The notes: generated by a model not told the origin, from the letters alone. A stretch of DNA of 15,305 nt from UBA7702 sp051866595 (GCA_051866595.1 JBJDXI010000044.1:1-15305); one strand, 5' to 3'. Counted from the first letter of the stretch, positions 1-7,366 are shown. Program-made: numbers and translations.

Positions 1-662
1 AACATGCTGGCCGCTCTCGTGGTGATGGAAAAGCCGCTGTACATGGTTTTATAGGTCACATCATTCGTTTCGGGGTTTTCCATTTCGCAGGTCAGATCGA
101 TGTAGTCGGCACCGTCCACCAGGGTGTAGGTGATGGTGACATTCAAAGGCAGCTGTAATTCGCCGTACTGTTCTTTATCATCCTGACCGTCTTTGTCCGC
201 GTCGGCAACCCAGTACTGGGTATAAGCGGTAACGACAACTTTATCGTCGGTCTGCTCCGTAATTTCCACGGTCACATCTTCCCGGAGATCTTTGCCTGTA
301 CCGGGATAAGTACCGGTGGAGGTCCAAAGATCGTTGAGGAATTCCACATCGTTGACAAGCTTCGCGCCGAAGGTACCGTCGGCGTTCACAAGGGCAATAT
401 CGAGAATACTGCCGTTGGTCATGCTCCAATAGTTTTTGGTGTCTACGGACATACTGAAAGCGATTTTGTCATTGTAAACGGTAAAGTCGTTGGCGCCGAG
501 GGCCGTACCTTCAAAAATATCGGTGGGGCCGGTTTTCACATAGCATTTGGCGTCGACGCCGGCGGGAGCCGCCAGGCAGAAAACGAGCGCCATCGCGAAG
601 ATGAAAAGCAGTCCGAGACCGACGGATTTTTTAGCGGCCATGCGCTGTAATACATTATCCAT
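1..662 (-). CDS. Secreted protein of unknown function, 3' end cut by the window edge
   Basis: An open frame runs without a stop from ATG at 662 to the left edge, giving about 220 residues of a longer protein. A purine-rich ribosome binding site (GGAAAGGAAGG) precedes the ATG. Residues 1-40 look like a signal peptide: a basic stretch (RMAAKKS), a hydrophobic core (GLGLLFIFAMALVFCLAAP) and a likely cleavage site near VDAK, so the protein is exported. The mature part is rich in beta-prone stretches and acidic turns, including DADKDGQDD, which resembles a calcium-binding loop. I do not recognise the family. It lies just downstream of a two-component pair on the same strand but has its own promoter with paired direct repeats, so it is a likely target of that system. 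Secretion is fairly sure; function is unknown. Confidence 0.75.
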   Translation of the reverse strand, partial: MDNVLQRMAAKKSVGLGLLFIFAMALVFCLAAPAGVDAKCYVKTGPTDIFEGTALGANDFTVYNDKIAFSMSVDTKNYWSMTNGSILDIALVNADGTFGAKLVNDVEFLNDLWTSTGTYPGTGKDLREDVTVEITEQTDDKVVVTAYTQYWVADADKDGQDDKEQYGELQLPLNVTITYTLVDGADYIDLTCEMENPETNDVTYKTMYSGFSITTRAASM

Positions 663-747
663 AAATCGTGCCTTCCTTTCCTGATACTATCGCGGTTAAA
701 ACAATACACCTCTTTCCCTCTATATTGCGATACGATAGGTTACTTTC

Positions 748-781
748 ATTATATTTCCCCGGCGTTACAATACCGTTACAA
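748..781 (-). promoter_or_regulatory. Promoter with TTGTAACG direct repeats, SARP-type architecture
   Basis: On the minus strand a perfect -10 (TATAAT, 753-748) is preceded by two copies of TTGTAACG (781-774 and 770-763) spaced exactly 11 bp apart, with 9 bp between the nearer repeat and the -10. There is no TTGACA-like -35 at 17 bp. Direct repeats about one helical turn apart, set 8-9 bp before the -10, are known for promoters activated by SARP-type winged-helix regulators. The neighbouring regulator gene encodes such a domain. Activation by that regulator is inference. Confidence 0.65.
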
Positions 782-809
782 AAAGCCGCCTTTTTTCAAA
801 AAGACGGCT
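780..809 (-). terminator. Intrinsic terminator after the response regulator gene
   Basis: On the minus strand the stem AGCCG / CGGCT, extended by CTTTTT / AAAAAG across one mismatch, is followed by five Ts. It lies 14 bp beyond the response regulator stop codon. Its T tract touches the farther TTGTAACG repeat of the next promoter, so the terminator and operator abut. Confidence 0.75.
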
Positions 810-822
810 GAAATCAGATATT

Positions 823-1608
823 TTATTTATTTTTTTGTTTTTCCAGATCGGCAAGAATATATTCCGCCCAGGAGTATTCCGAAAGGTACTCCCCGTAGAA
901 CAGCGACGTCTCACCGTCGAGGAAGCGGTAATAGTCGCAGGTGAATTTTGCGGGGTCCACCCGGATGCGGCCATGCTCCGTTTCCAGCAGGTCACCGATG
1001 CCCTCGGTTACCAATGCCTGCTTTAGCCGGTAAAGGACAAGACGGAAATAGTTTTTCGCCTTGTCACTTTCTTTATCCTCAAAAAGTGCCGCCGCGGCGT
1101 TGCCCGCGGAAACCCAGGCTCCCCGATGATGAACGAGGTACGCCAGAAGTTCCTCGGATTTTTTATGATGAAAAAGCACCGTTTCTCCATCCACCATCAC
1201 ACGGAGCGTGGGAAAACAGCGGATTTCCACCCGACACCGGGAACGCCCCGCCATATCCCGCTTGGCTTTCGTCATGGCCCGGTCAATATCTCCCAAAGAG
1301 AACGGTTTCACGATGAAATCCACGGCCTCAGTATCCCAGGCCTCCAATGCGTACTGGGCGTAACCCGTAACGAATACCACCGCCGGAATGTATTTCAGAT
1401 CCAAAAGATGCATAGCCAGCTGCAAACCGTTCATTTCCGGCATTTCCACATCGAGAAAGGCCACGTCCACCTCGTGATTTTCAGCATAGGACAAAGCCTT
1501 TTCCGACTGCTGAAAGCAGACAATCTCATCCACATCGTCCCGCTTTTCCAAAAAGATTTCCAACAGATGACAAGCCCGCGGCTCATCGTCAACGATCATG
1601 ATTTTCAT
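823..1608 (-). CDS. Response regulator with SARP-like transcriptional activator domain
   Basis: This is a cytoplasmic DNA-binding regulator of 261 residues from ATG 1608. A GTG at 1614 is an in-frame alternative, but ATG fits the usual start (MKIMIVDDEP) and a GAGAGG site 5 bases upstream. The receiver domain (about 1-118) has the acidic pair D7/D8, phospho-acceptor D53 in FLDVEMPEMNG, T81 and K101 in the VKPF motif. The second half (about 125-215) resembles the winged-helix part of the AfsR/DnrI (SARP) activators, with a VEIRCFPTLRV start, a KKSEELLAYL helix and a KNYFRLVLYRLKQAL helix. A full BTAD/TPR domain does not seem to follow; the protein stops about 45 residues later. The start overlaps the histidine kinase stop by 20 bp, so the two are translationally coupled. 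The probable target is the secreted-protein promoter at 748-781. Confidence 0.88.
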   Translation of the reverse strand: MKIMIVDDEPRACHLLEIFLEKRDDVDEIVCFQQSEKALSYAENHEVDVAFLDVEMPEMNGLQLAMHLLDLKYIPAVVFVTGYAQYALEAWDTEAVDFIVKPFSLGDIDRAMTKAKRDMAGRSRCRVEIRCFPTLRVMVDGETVLFHHKKSEELLAYLVHHRGAWVSAGNAAAALFEDKESDKAKNYFRLVLYRLKQALVTEGIGDLLETEHGRIRVDPAKFTCDYYRFLDGETSLFYGEYLSEYSWAEYILADLEKQKNK

Positions 1609-3400
1609 AGGCACCTCTCAAAACAATGGAAATTTCCGTTCCCCGGCCGGCTTCGCTGCGGACCGTCAGATCACCGTTGATTTCACGGATACGGGCACCG
1701 ACGTTTTCCAGAGAACGCACGTATACGGCCGAAGGGTCAAAACCGACACCGTCATCTTTTACGATGATATGAATATCCTCTCCGTCCCTTTTCACCGAAA
1801 GGGAAACCGTGCCCCGGCCGGAGCGGCCCCGTATCCCGTGGCGCACAGCGTTTTCCGCCAGGGGCTGAATGGTCAGAACGGGAATTTTAAAATCCATCGT
1901 TTCCACATCGTCCACAAAACAGAGATCATCACCGAAACGGATTTTTTCAATTTTCATATAATCACAGAGATAGCGGTACTCCTTTTCAAAAGGCACCGGT
2001 TCCCTCAAGCCGAGAAAATCGATATTCGCCCGCAGATACGTGGAAAAAGTCACAATGGCGTCGGCGGCCTGCTCCGGATCGGTATAGCAGAGCTCCTGAA
2101 TGGACACGAGGGTATTGCTTAAAAAATGAGGCTGCATCTGGCCGGCCATCATCGTCAGACGCTCATCGGTGAGCTGGCGTTCCAGCTCCGCCATTTTTCG
2201 CTGATCGGAGAACCAGCGGAGCATGGCGGAAAAGACCACGCAAACAACGTAAATCAATAAGCCGAAGCTGAACAGCGAGCCGCCGTGAATCGGTTCATGA
2301 TAGAGATAAAACTGATGGGCAACCATCTCCGCGGCGATGCTCAGCATAAAGACGATGGTACCGAAAAACGTCAGATGATAGGCGTTGGAGCTGTCCTTCC
2401 TGTATTTCAGCACAAGCTCCGCCAGAAGGAGCACAAGGAGGGGAATCACAGGGAGAACCGTTAAAAGCTGGGTTTCCGCCAGATCCGCCAGAGAAGTGAC
2501 CTGCAAAAACAGGCGGATCAGATCACAGAAAAAGATCAGCAGAAAGAGCCGCTCATAATGGCGGACAAAAGACGGCCGCATGGTTTCTTTCCGGTAAAGA
2601 ATATACGCCAGGGGCATCATCATCAGCGCCGCAAAAGAAATCCAGTGTTCCGCCGCGTAATTAAGCCAGAAAATTTCCGGCACATGACATTCCACTCTCA
2701 GCCACAGCGCCGCCAAAAAAACAAAACACCCCAAAAAACAGAGGGAAAAGGCTTCGCGGCGCAAAATCCACAGATACAGCGAAAAAAGCACCATCAAAGC
2801 TCCGACAAAAAGCAGGGCGAGACTGATGACATACTCAAGGATGTGATCGTTCATCGTTTTAGCCAGCAGATCGTCACTGCTGCCGATCCATACGTCGGAA
2901 AAATAGCCGGATTCATAACGGTACGGAGAAACCAGCGTAATGGTCACCGTTTTACCGCTCCAGTCCTTATCCAGGGAAACAAAATGCCATGCCGAAGGGG
3001 TATCTTCACCAAAGGGAAGCTCGGTGCCGGTATCGTAGGAATACACCGTAACACCGTCAATGGCAACGTACACCGCCTGATTGTAACTGCGGAAACAAAG
3101 CGCCGCGTCCATGGGAAGTCCCTCCGGAAAAGCACGTGATACCGAGCAGGCCTCGTAAGGCTCCGCCGCCAGCTTCACCGGCAGATCCGAGATTTTTTCC
3201 CCGCCCGAGGGCAAAAGGCATTTCCAGTTTTCATCCAGCGGCTGCACCGTATTTTTATCGGGATAACCGGCGGTGAGAACCCGCGGGAGCATCATCTGCA
3301 AACCAAAAAAACAGACAAAGGAAAAGATCAGGATCACGCAGAACAACAGCGCGTCCCTTTGATGAACCCGGCGTTTTTTTCTGTTTTGTTTCTCTTTCAC
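1589..3400 (-). CDS. Membrane sensor histidine kinase (LytS-like core, 7TM-DISM-like sensor)
   Basis: This is a 603-residue sensor that autophosphorylates and passes phosphate to the response regulator overlapping its 3' end. The start is GTG at 3400, with a GGAGGGAGA site just upstream. A basic N-terminus leads to one membrane helix (about 15-38). An extracytoplasmic segment of about 140 residues follows, with beta-rich, jelly-roll-like character. Then come about seven hydrophobic segments (roughly 190-390) and a coiled linker. The kinase core is of the His_kinase/LytS class: phospho-histidine H425 in QMQPHFLSNTL (family form: QINPHFLFNTL), N-box PLAENAVRHG and G-box DDGVGFD near 545-552. 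The layout matches 7TMR-DISM kinases, whose ligands are mostly unknown. The signal sensed cannot be read from the sequence. Confidence 0.9.
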   Translation of the reverse strand: MKEKQNRKKRRVHQRDALLFCVILIFSFVCFFGLQMMLPRVLTAGYPDKNTVQPLDENWKCLLPSGGEKISDLPVKLAAEPYEACSVSRAFPEGLPMDAALCFRSYNQAVYVAIDGVTVYSYDTGTELPFGEDTPSAWHFVSLDKDWSGKTVTITLVSPYRYESGYFSDVWIGSSDDLLAKTMNDHILEYVISLALLFVGALMVLFSLYLWILRREAFSLCFLGCFVFLAALWLRVECHVPEIFWLNYAAEHWISFAALMMMPLAYILYRKETMRPSFVRHYERLFLLIFFCDLIRLFLQVTSLADLAETQLLTVLPVIPLLVLLLAELVLKYRKDSSNAYHLTFFGTIVFMLSIAAEMVAHQFYLYHEPIHGGSLFSFGLLIYVVCVVFSAMLRWFSDQRKMAELERQLTDERLTMMAGQMQPHFLSNTLVSIQELCYTDPEQAADAIVTFSTYLRANIDFLGLREPVPFEKEYRYLCDYMKIEKIRFGDDLCFVDDVETMDFKIPVLTIQPLAENAVRHGIRGRSGRGTVSLSVKRDGEDIHIIVKDDGVGFDPSAVYVRSLENVGARIREINGDLTVRSEAGRGTEISIVLRGAYENHDR

Positions 3401-3429
3401 CGTTCTCCCTCCCTCTCCTTTTTCCGTTC

Positions 3430-3459
3430 AGTATATCACAATCGGCCTTCGGATTCCAA
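3430..3459 (-). promoter_or_regulatory. Probable promoter of the sensor kinase / response regulator operon
   Basis: On the minus strand TTGGAA (3459-3454) and TATACT (3435-3430) are separated by 18 bp. They lie about 30 bp upstream of the GTG start, leaving room for the GGAGGG ribosome binding site. The -35 is imperfect, so the call is moderate. Confidence 0.5.
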
Positions 3460-3508
3460 TCGTATTTTTCCGTCAAAGAGTCTTTTTCACCTTTCGGAGG
3501 GGAATTTC

Positions 3509-3670
3509 GAGGCTGATTCAAAAGGTATATTTCGAGTCAGCCTCAAGGGCGTTTCAAAACGGTTCAGAGGCGGTGAAACCGCCAAGATGCGGCGAAGCGC
3601 TATACATAACGGTATGCGCTTCGTCGGAGCTTGGCGGTTTCGCCGCCTATTAAGCGTTTTGGGACGCCCT
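3509..3670. repeat. Long near-perfect palindrome with an adjoining smaller inverted repeat
   Basis: The 3401-3752 stretch has no credible gene. It holds an 8-bp inverted repeat (GAGGCTGA 3509-3516 / TCAGCCTC 3537-3544) followed directly by a long palindrome at 3546-3670. Paired blocks from outside to inside are AGGGCGT/ACGCCCT, CAAAACG/CGTTTTG, AGGCGG/CCGCCT, GAAACCGCCAAG/CTTGGCGGTTT plus C, CGAAGCGC/GCGCTTCG and ATAC/GTAT, around a 6-base loop. Only a few mismatches, G-T pairs and one internal loop interrupt about 50 paired positions. There is no T tract, so it is not an ordinary terminator. It looks like a dispersed palindromic element (MITE- or REP-like) or a structured RNA. No second copy is present in this window. 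Confidence 0.75.
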
Positions 3671-3708
3671 CCAATCCGATACACCCCGCCATACAACAGC
3701 AGACAAGG

Positions 3709-3740
3709 AAAAAGCGTCCGTCCCAAGGGGCAGACGCTTT
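3709..3740 (-). terminator. Intrinsic terminator of the 2-oxoacid oxidoreductase operon
   Basis: On the minus strand AAAGCGTC (3740-3733) pairs with GACGCTTT (3718-3711) around a 14-base loop and runs into TTTTT (to 3709). It starts 13 bp after the ferredoxin stop codon. Confidence 0.85.
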
Positions 3741-3752
3741 CAATGAACCGAT

Positions 3753-3998
3753 TCAGATTTTTTCAATGCGGATGGCACATTCGGGGCAGATGGTCTGACA
3801 GTTTTTGCAGGCAACACAGCCTTCTTCACTCTTACCGGCTTCGACGATAGGAGCGCCGTAAATGCCGACACAATCAGACCAGCCAATATCATTTTTGGGG
3901 CATTTTTCAATGCAGAGACCGCAGCCCTTGCAAAGTTCGGTAAAAACATAGAACTTAGCTTTACCGGTTTCGGTCAATAACGATTTAAATTCTCTCAT
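3753..3998 (-). CDS. Ferredoxin (delta) subunit of 2-oxoacid:ferredoxin oxidoreductase, two [4Fe-4S] clusters
   Basis: This 81-residue protein carries electrons from the catalytic subunits toward free ferredoxin. It has two cluster motifs: C23-x2-C26-x2-C29-x3-C33-P and C61-x2-C64-x2-C67-x3-C71-P, each the standard CxxCxxCxxxCP. The space between them is about 27 residues, somewhat long, and holds one extra cysteine (C43). A GGGAGG site lies 5 bases before the ATG, and the gene starts 11 bp after the gamma subunit stop. It is the last gene of the operon before the terminator; in many bacterial KOR operons the ferredoxin subunit comes first. A stand-alone ferredoxin is possible, but the tight operon position argues for a subunit. 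Confidence 0.9.
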   Translation of the reverse strand: MREFKSLLTETGKAKFYVFTELCKGCGLCIEKCPKNDIGWSDCVGIYGAPIVEAGKSEEGCVACKNCQTICPECAIRIEKI

Positions 3999-4009
3999 CT
4001 TTACCTCCC

Positions 4010-4576
4010 TTATTTTACCAATTCGATCCCTTTTCTCAGCGCGGTATAGTTCATATCGCGGAGAGCGGGATTTTCTTCGAATTTCTTGGCGAATTTCTGT
4101 TCCAGCGCTTCTTTGATGTTGTCTTCAGGAACCATATCGGTGAGACCGAGGACAGCGCCCATGATAATGACGTTGAAAACACGGACATGAAGCTCGGTGT
4201 TGGCGATTTCCATAGCGGAAATTTCAACGAGCTTGGCGACTTCGCCTTCTTTGGGGAGACATTCTCTCGCTTCTTCGGAAATGGAAGAATCGTAAACGTA
4301 AATGGTGTTGGGTTTGGCGTACATCTGCACGCGTTTCACCGCGCGGTCGCTCAAAGCGACGATGATGTCGGCATCATCAAATTTCGGCGAACCGATCACC
4401 TCGGAGGAAATCTGCATAAACGCAACGGAAACACCGCCTCGCTGTTCCACGCCGAAGTTGGGAATATACATGACCTGTTTACCGGCTTTGTAAGCCGCCT
4501 GAGACAGGATCAAAGCAACGGACTGAACGCCCTGGCCGCCTTCGCCGGCGAGCATGATTCTTTTGAGATCACTCAT
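4010..4576 (-). CDS. 2-oxoacid:ferredoxin oxidoreductase, gamma subunit
   Basis: This 188-residue cytoplasmic subunit is of the POR/KOR gamma family, which binds CoA at the active-site interface. It opens with the characteristic glycine-rich segment GEGGQGVQS (about 11-19) and carries NFGVEQRGG followed by VSVAFMQIS, both typical of this family. Length is normal. The ATG overlaps the beta subunit stop as ATGA, so translation is coupled, with an AAGGAGG site inside the beta 3' end. Substrate class (2-oxoglutarate, branched-chain 2-oxoacid or other) cannot be fixed from this subunit. Confidence 0.92.
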   Translation of the reverse strand: MSDLKRIMLAGEGGQGVQSVALILSQAAYKAGKQVMYIPNFGVEQRGGVSVAFMQISSEVIGSPKFDDADIIVALSDRAVKRVQMYAKPNTIYVYDSSISEEARECLPKEGEVAKLVEISAMEIANTELHVRVFNVIIMGAVLGLTDMVPEDNIKEALEQKFAKKFEENPALRDMNYTALRKGIELVK

Positions 4577-5343
4577 TCTTCTTTTCCTCCTTCCGCGGGA
4601 ACTTTGAATTCACCGGTAGGATATTCCGCCATCATCTGATCTTCCAGGAAAGCCCAGGTTTTTTTGGCGTTGGTGGCCCAGTTGGTGGGGCAGGTGGAAA
4701 GGGCTTCCACAAAGGAGAAACCGCTGCCGTTGATCTGAGCCTGAAGAGCGTTTTTGAAGTATTTTTTCAGCTGTTTGGGTTTTACGACAGAGCCGCGGGC
4801 CACATAAGCGCCTTCGGCGGCCATGGCCGCGATCATTTCGGGGCCGTGGGTCGGTTCACCCTGCTGTTCCACGCTTCTGCCGTAGGGAGAAGTTTCGGTT
4901 TTCTGACCGGGCAGGGTGGTGGGAGCCATCTGACCGCCGGTCATACCGTAGTTGGTATTGTTGACGAGGATCGCCGTGATTTTTTCGTTACGGGCCGCGG
5001 CGTTGACAAGATGCTGGGAACCGATGGCGTAACCGCCGCCGTCGCCCATGTAAGCGATGCAGATCTTGTCGGGGGTGGCTCTTTTCACGCCGGTGCAAAC
5101 GGCATTGGTGCGGCCGTGATGGGTCTGAATGGTATCAATATTGAAGAAATCAATGGCCAGGAGACAGCAGCCGATGTCAACGGTGAAAATCACTTTATCC
5201 TGAATGCCCAGTTCGTCAATGGCTTCGCCCAATGCCTTGAGAACGATGCCGTGACCGCAACCGGGGCAGAATTTATGGGTTTTGGTTTCTTTACGCCAGC
5301 ATTCGGGCATCACCGGCGCGACGTTTGTAATTTCAACAGCCAT
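4573..5343 (-). CDS. 2-oxoacid:ferredoxin oxidoreductase, beta (thiamine diphosphate) subunit
   Basis: This 256-residue subunit holds the thiamine diphosphate cofactor for oxidative decarboxylation of a 2-oxoacid to an acyl-CoA. Visible marks are FCPGCGHG (about 26-33), of the type that includes cluster cysteines in this family, and the ThDP/Mg motif running from GDGGGYAIG (about 100-108) to NNTNYGMTGGQ (about 128-138). The segment GQMAPTTLPGQKT and a DIGCCLLAIDFFN region are typical of KOR/VOR beta subunits rather than of pyruvate enzymes. A strong AAGGAGGG site precedes the ATG, 12 bp after the alpha stop. Enzyme class is firm; substrate preference is open. Confidence 0.93.
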   Translation of the reverse strand: MAVEITNVAPVMPECWRKETKTHKFCPGCGHGIVLKALGEAIDELGIQDKVIFTVDIGCCLLAIDFFNIDTIQTHHGRTNAVCTGVKRATPDKICIAYMGDGGGYAIGSQHLVNAAARNEKITAILVNNTNYGMTGGQMAPTTLPGQKTETSPYGRSVEQQGEPTHGPEMIAAMAAEGAYVARGSVVKPKQLKKYFKNALQAQINGSGFSFVEALSTCPTNWATNAKKTWAFLEDQMMAEYPTGEFKVPAEGGKEE

Positions 5344-5355
5344 TTCTGTCCCTCC

Positions 5356-6444
5356 TTATTTCATCATGGTTTTTACTTGCTGGATCAGTTCATCGGAGCT
5401 GACGCCTTTACCGGGTTTGAAGTATTCCGTCATGGGAACGTTCATGCCGTAAAGACCGTCGGTCATCATGCGTTTCATCTGGCCGAGGGCGCTTTCCACA
5501 ACGAGAATGTTCTTCTTTCCTTCCACGGCGGCGGCAAGCTGTTTCGTGGGGAAGGGTCTTAAAGTAATGGGGCGGAAGTAGCCGACTTTATAACCTTCTT
5601 TGCGCAGCGCTTTCACCGCTTCCTTGCAGGCGCGGCTGACGACACCGTGACCGACAACGACGATTTCCGCGTCGTCAATATCGGACTGTTCGTATTCAAC
5701 CACATCATCTTTAAAGGAATCGTAATGAGCTTTGAGATCATTGACAACATCGAGAAGTTCTTCTTCGGTGTTGTAGGTATTTCTGTAGAAACGGGGGTCA
5801 CGATCCACACCGGGTTTGCCGGGGGCGCCGACAAAAGCGGGAGTGGGTTCCATTTCGATGCCGCGGCTGGCGGGATCGTACATGGTGACCGCTTCCCTCA
5901 TTTTCGCCTGATAGCCATCGCCCAGAACGATGGTGGGAACCTGATATTTCCAGGCTGTGTTAAAAGCTTTGATGGTGTAATCGTAAAGATCCTGATGGCC
6001 GGCGGTGGAATAAACCACGCGGAAGCCTTCGCCGTTCCCGCCGTAGCAGCAGAGGTTTACTTCCTGCTGGGAGTAAATAACCGTAGCGGTGGACGGGCCC
6101 CCACGCTGCTGGACAACAACAACCAGCGGAATTCTCATCATTTCCGCCATGGTGATCGGTTCCTGCATCAAAATGGTGCCGGGGCCGGCGGTTGCCGTAA
6201 AGGCTCTGGTACCGGTCATAACACCACCGCAGGTGGTGAAACCGGCAGACAGTTCATCCTCGGTCTGGAGGAAACGGCGGTCGAATTTCGGCGCCAATCT
6301 CGTCCAATAATGCATGATTTCATTTTGAGGTGTAATCGGATAGCCGTACATAATCTGGGCGTCTGCAGCCAATGCGGCCCAGGCAACGACTTCATTCCCG
6401 GTCACGAATACGTTGGTATCCTTCTCAATCGGTTTTGTGGCCAT
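5356..6444 (-). CDS. 2-oxoacid:ferredoxin oxidoreductase, alpha subunit (VorB/KorA-like)
   Basis: This 362-residue subunit belongs to the family that binds the 2-oxoacid and half of the ThDP site. It shows GNEVVAWAAL near the start, the family signature GYPITPQNEI (about 34-43), then TAGPG and the QQRGGPST region. A C-terminal transketolase-like domain follows (AEIVVVGHGVVSR, then VGYFRPITLRPFP). The ending YPITPQNEI is the form I associate with branched-chain (VorB) subunits, whereas KorA and PorA often read YPITPSS, so a 3-methyl-2-oxobutanoate preference is possible but unproven. AAAGGAG sits 7 bases before the ATG. The gene follows the P-loop ATPase by 56 bp with no terminator between them, and the beta, gamma and ferredoxin genes follow. 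Confidence 0.93.
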   Translation of the reverse strand: MATKPIEKDTNVFVTGNEVVAWAALAADAQIMYGYPITPQNEIMHYWTRLAPKFDRRFLQTEDELSAGFTTCGGVMTGTRAFTATAGPGTILMQEPITMAEMMRIPLVVVVQQRGGPSTATVIYSQQEVNLCCYGGNGEGFRVVYSTAGHQDLYDYTIKAFNTAWKYQVPTIVLGDGYQAKMREAVTMYDPASRGIEMEPTPAFVGAPGKPGVDRDPRFYRNTYNTEEELLDVVNDLKAHYDSFKDDVVEYEQSDIDDAEIVVVGHGVVSRACKEAVKALRKEGYKVGYFRPITLRPFPTKQLAAAVEGKKNILVVESALGQMKRMMTDGLYGMNVPMTEYFKPGKGVSSDELIQQVKTMMK

Positions 6445-6500
6445 ATAGCTTTCTCCTTTCAGCCTTAAAAAATCTCTCCATATTTATATCTTTCCGGCGC

Positions 6501-7163
6501 TCACCAGAAGCCCAAAGGCAGGTAACGCCGCAGAAAACGAAGGGGAACCCCCTGACAGGTATCTTCGGGGAAATCATCACGGAAACGTTCATCCACCGCC
6601 ATGGCGAAAACCGGCAGGTTCACACGGGTTGCCGCCTCCTGAACCATGGATAAACCGCGGATCATCAATTCCGGCGTGGTATCTTCACCGAGATGGGTGT
6701 TGGCAATCAAGCCATGGGCCGGGCCGGTTTCATGCAGATATTCAATGATCTTATCAACGGAATCCGTCATCGGCCGGAGGGTATTCACCACGAGAATCAC
6801 TTTGAGGTTCTTTTCCTCCTCAATGCCTTCCAGCAGGTTCAGCACGGCGCTGCCCTTGGAACCGTAACCGATATCCAGGATCACATCGCCTTCGTTCCTC
6901 AATGCCCAGCGCATGGCGGGATGCAGAACCGAACCGGCTTCGCCCAGACCCAGGGTTTCCTCGGTTTTCCAGGCAATGACGTGAACACCCTGTTCCTCCA
7001 GGAGCGGAATCAGGGGACGAAGGGTATAGACCGGTTCCACCAGATCAAGATCGACCAGCGTGACTTTGCGTCCTTCCTTTGCCAGCGCGAGGGCGCGGTT
7101 TACCGCGTTTTCACTTTTTCCGGAGGCATATTCGCCAATATAAGCTTCAACAATTCTATCCAT
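6501..7163 (-). CDS. P-loop ATPase/GTPase-like protein leading the oxidoreductase operon
   Basis: This 220-residue soluble protein has the look of the SIMIBI/MinD-CobQ nucleotide-binding fold. It has Walker A GEYASGKS (10-17), a strand with VDLDLVEP (about 37-44), a Walker-B-like VILDIGYG (about 94-101), and VVNTLRPMTDS (about 125-135) in the switch/base region. E11 stands where deviant-Walker ATPases such as MinD carry a signature lysine, so it is not a standard MinD or ParA. An in-frame stop just upstream fixes ATG 7163; the AGGGTGG site lies at the start of a leader of about 23 bases. It is the first gene of the operon. Possible jobs are cluster or cofactor delivery, maturation or regulation of the enzyme; I cannot assign one. 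Confidence 0.75.
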   Translation of the reverse strand: MDRIVEAYIGEYASGKSENAVNRALALAKEGRKVTLVDLDLVEPVYTLRPLIPLLEEQGVHVIAWKTEETLGLGEAGSVLHPAMRWALRNEGDVILDIGYGSKGSAVLNLLEGIEEEKNLKVILVVNTLRPMTDSVDKIIEYLHETGPAHGLIANTHLGEDTTPELMIRGLSMVQEAATRVNLPVFAMAVDERFRDDFPEDTCQGVPLRFLRRYLPLGFW

Positions 7164-7192
7164 AATGAAACACTACCACCCTAATATTTATA

Positions 7193-7221
7193 ATTATAGC
7201 ATACCGGAAATAACGCAACAA
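7193..7221 (-). promoter_or_regulatory. Promoter of the oxidoreductase operon with an overlapping operator-like dyad
   Basis: On the minus strand TTGTTG (7221-7216) and TATAAT (7198-7193) are 17 bp apart, and TGC before the -10 makes it an extended -10. The dyad AACAAG-TG-CTTGTT (7217-7230) covers the -35, as a repressor site would. Transcription should begin near 7186. Confidence 0.65.
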
Positions 7222-7332
7222 GTGCTTGTTTCGCATAAAATATAATTTTTCTACTTTTTTCCAAAGATAATGGAGTTTTTCTCCGCCGTTTCCGTTATCG
7301 GCGGCACATCCCTATAAATTAGACATCCTTCA

Positions 7333-7366
7333 AAAAAACCCTTCCGGAAAATTTAACCGGTTTTTT
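7333..7366 (-). terminator. Possible terminator between the DUF2284 gene and the oxidoreductase operon
   Basis: On the minus strand AAAAAACC (7366-7359) pairs with GGTTTTTT (7340-7333), ending in a run of seven Ts. Only two pairs of the stem are G-C, so it is weak. A stronger 9-bp stem (ACAAAGGAG 7383-7391 / CTCCTTTGT 7408-7416) lies closer to the DUF2284 stop but lacks a clean T run. The two may act together. Confidence 0.45.

Noticed and set aside
1609..1614. GTG at 1614 as the response regulator start
   Set aside because: It overlaps the GAGAGG ribosome site and would add two residues before the conserved MKIMIVDDEP start; ATG 1608 is better.
3359..3850. 163-codon plus-strand frame covering the palindrome region
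   Set aside because: It crosses the kinase start, the long palindrome, a terminator and part of the ferredoxin gene, and shows no recognisable protein.
5647..6468. 273-codon open frame on the plus strand, antisense to the alpha subunit
   Set aside because: It is in antisense to a clear OFOR gene, its translation is low-complexity and matches no fold I know, and it has no ribosome binding site.
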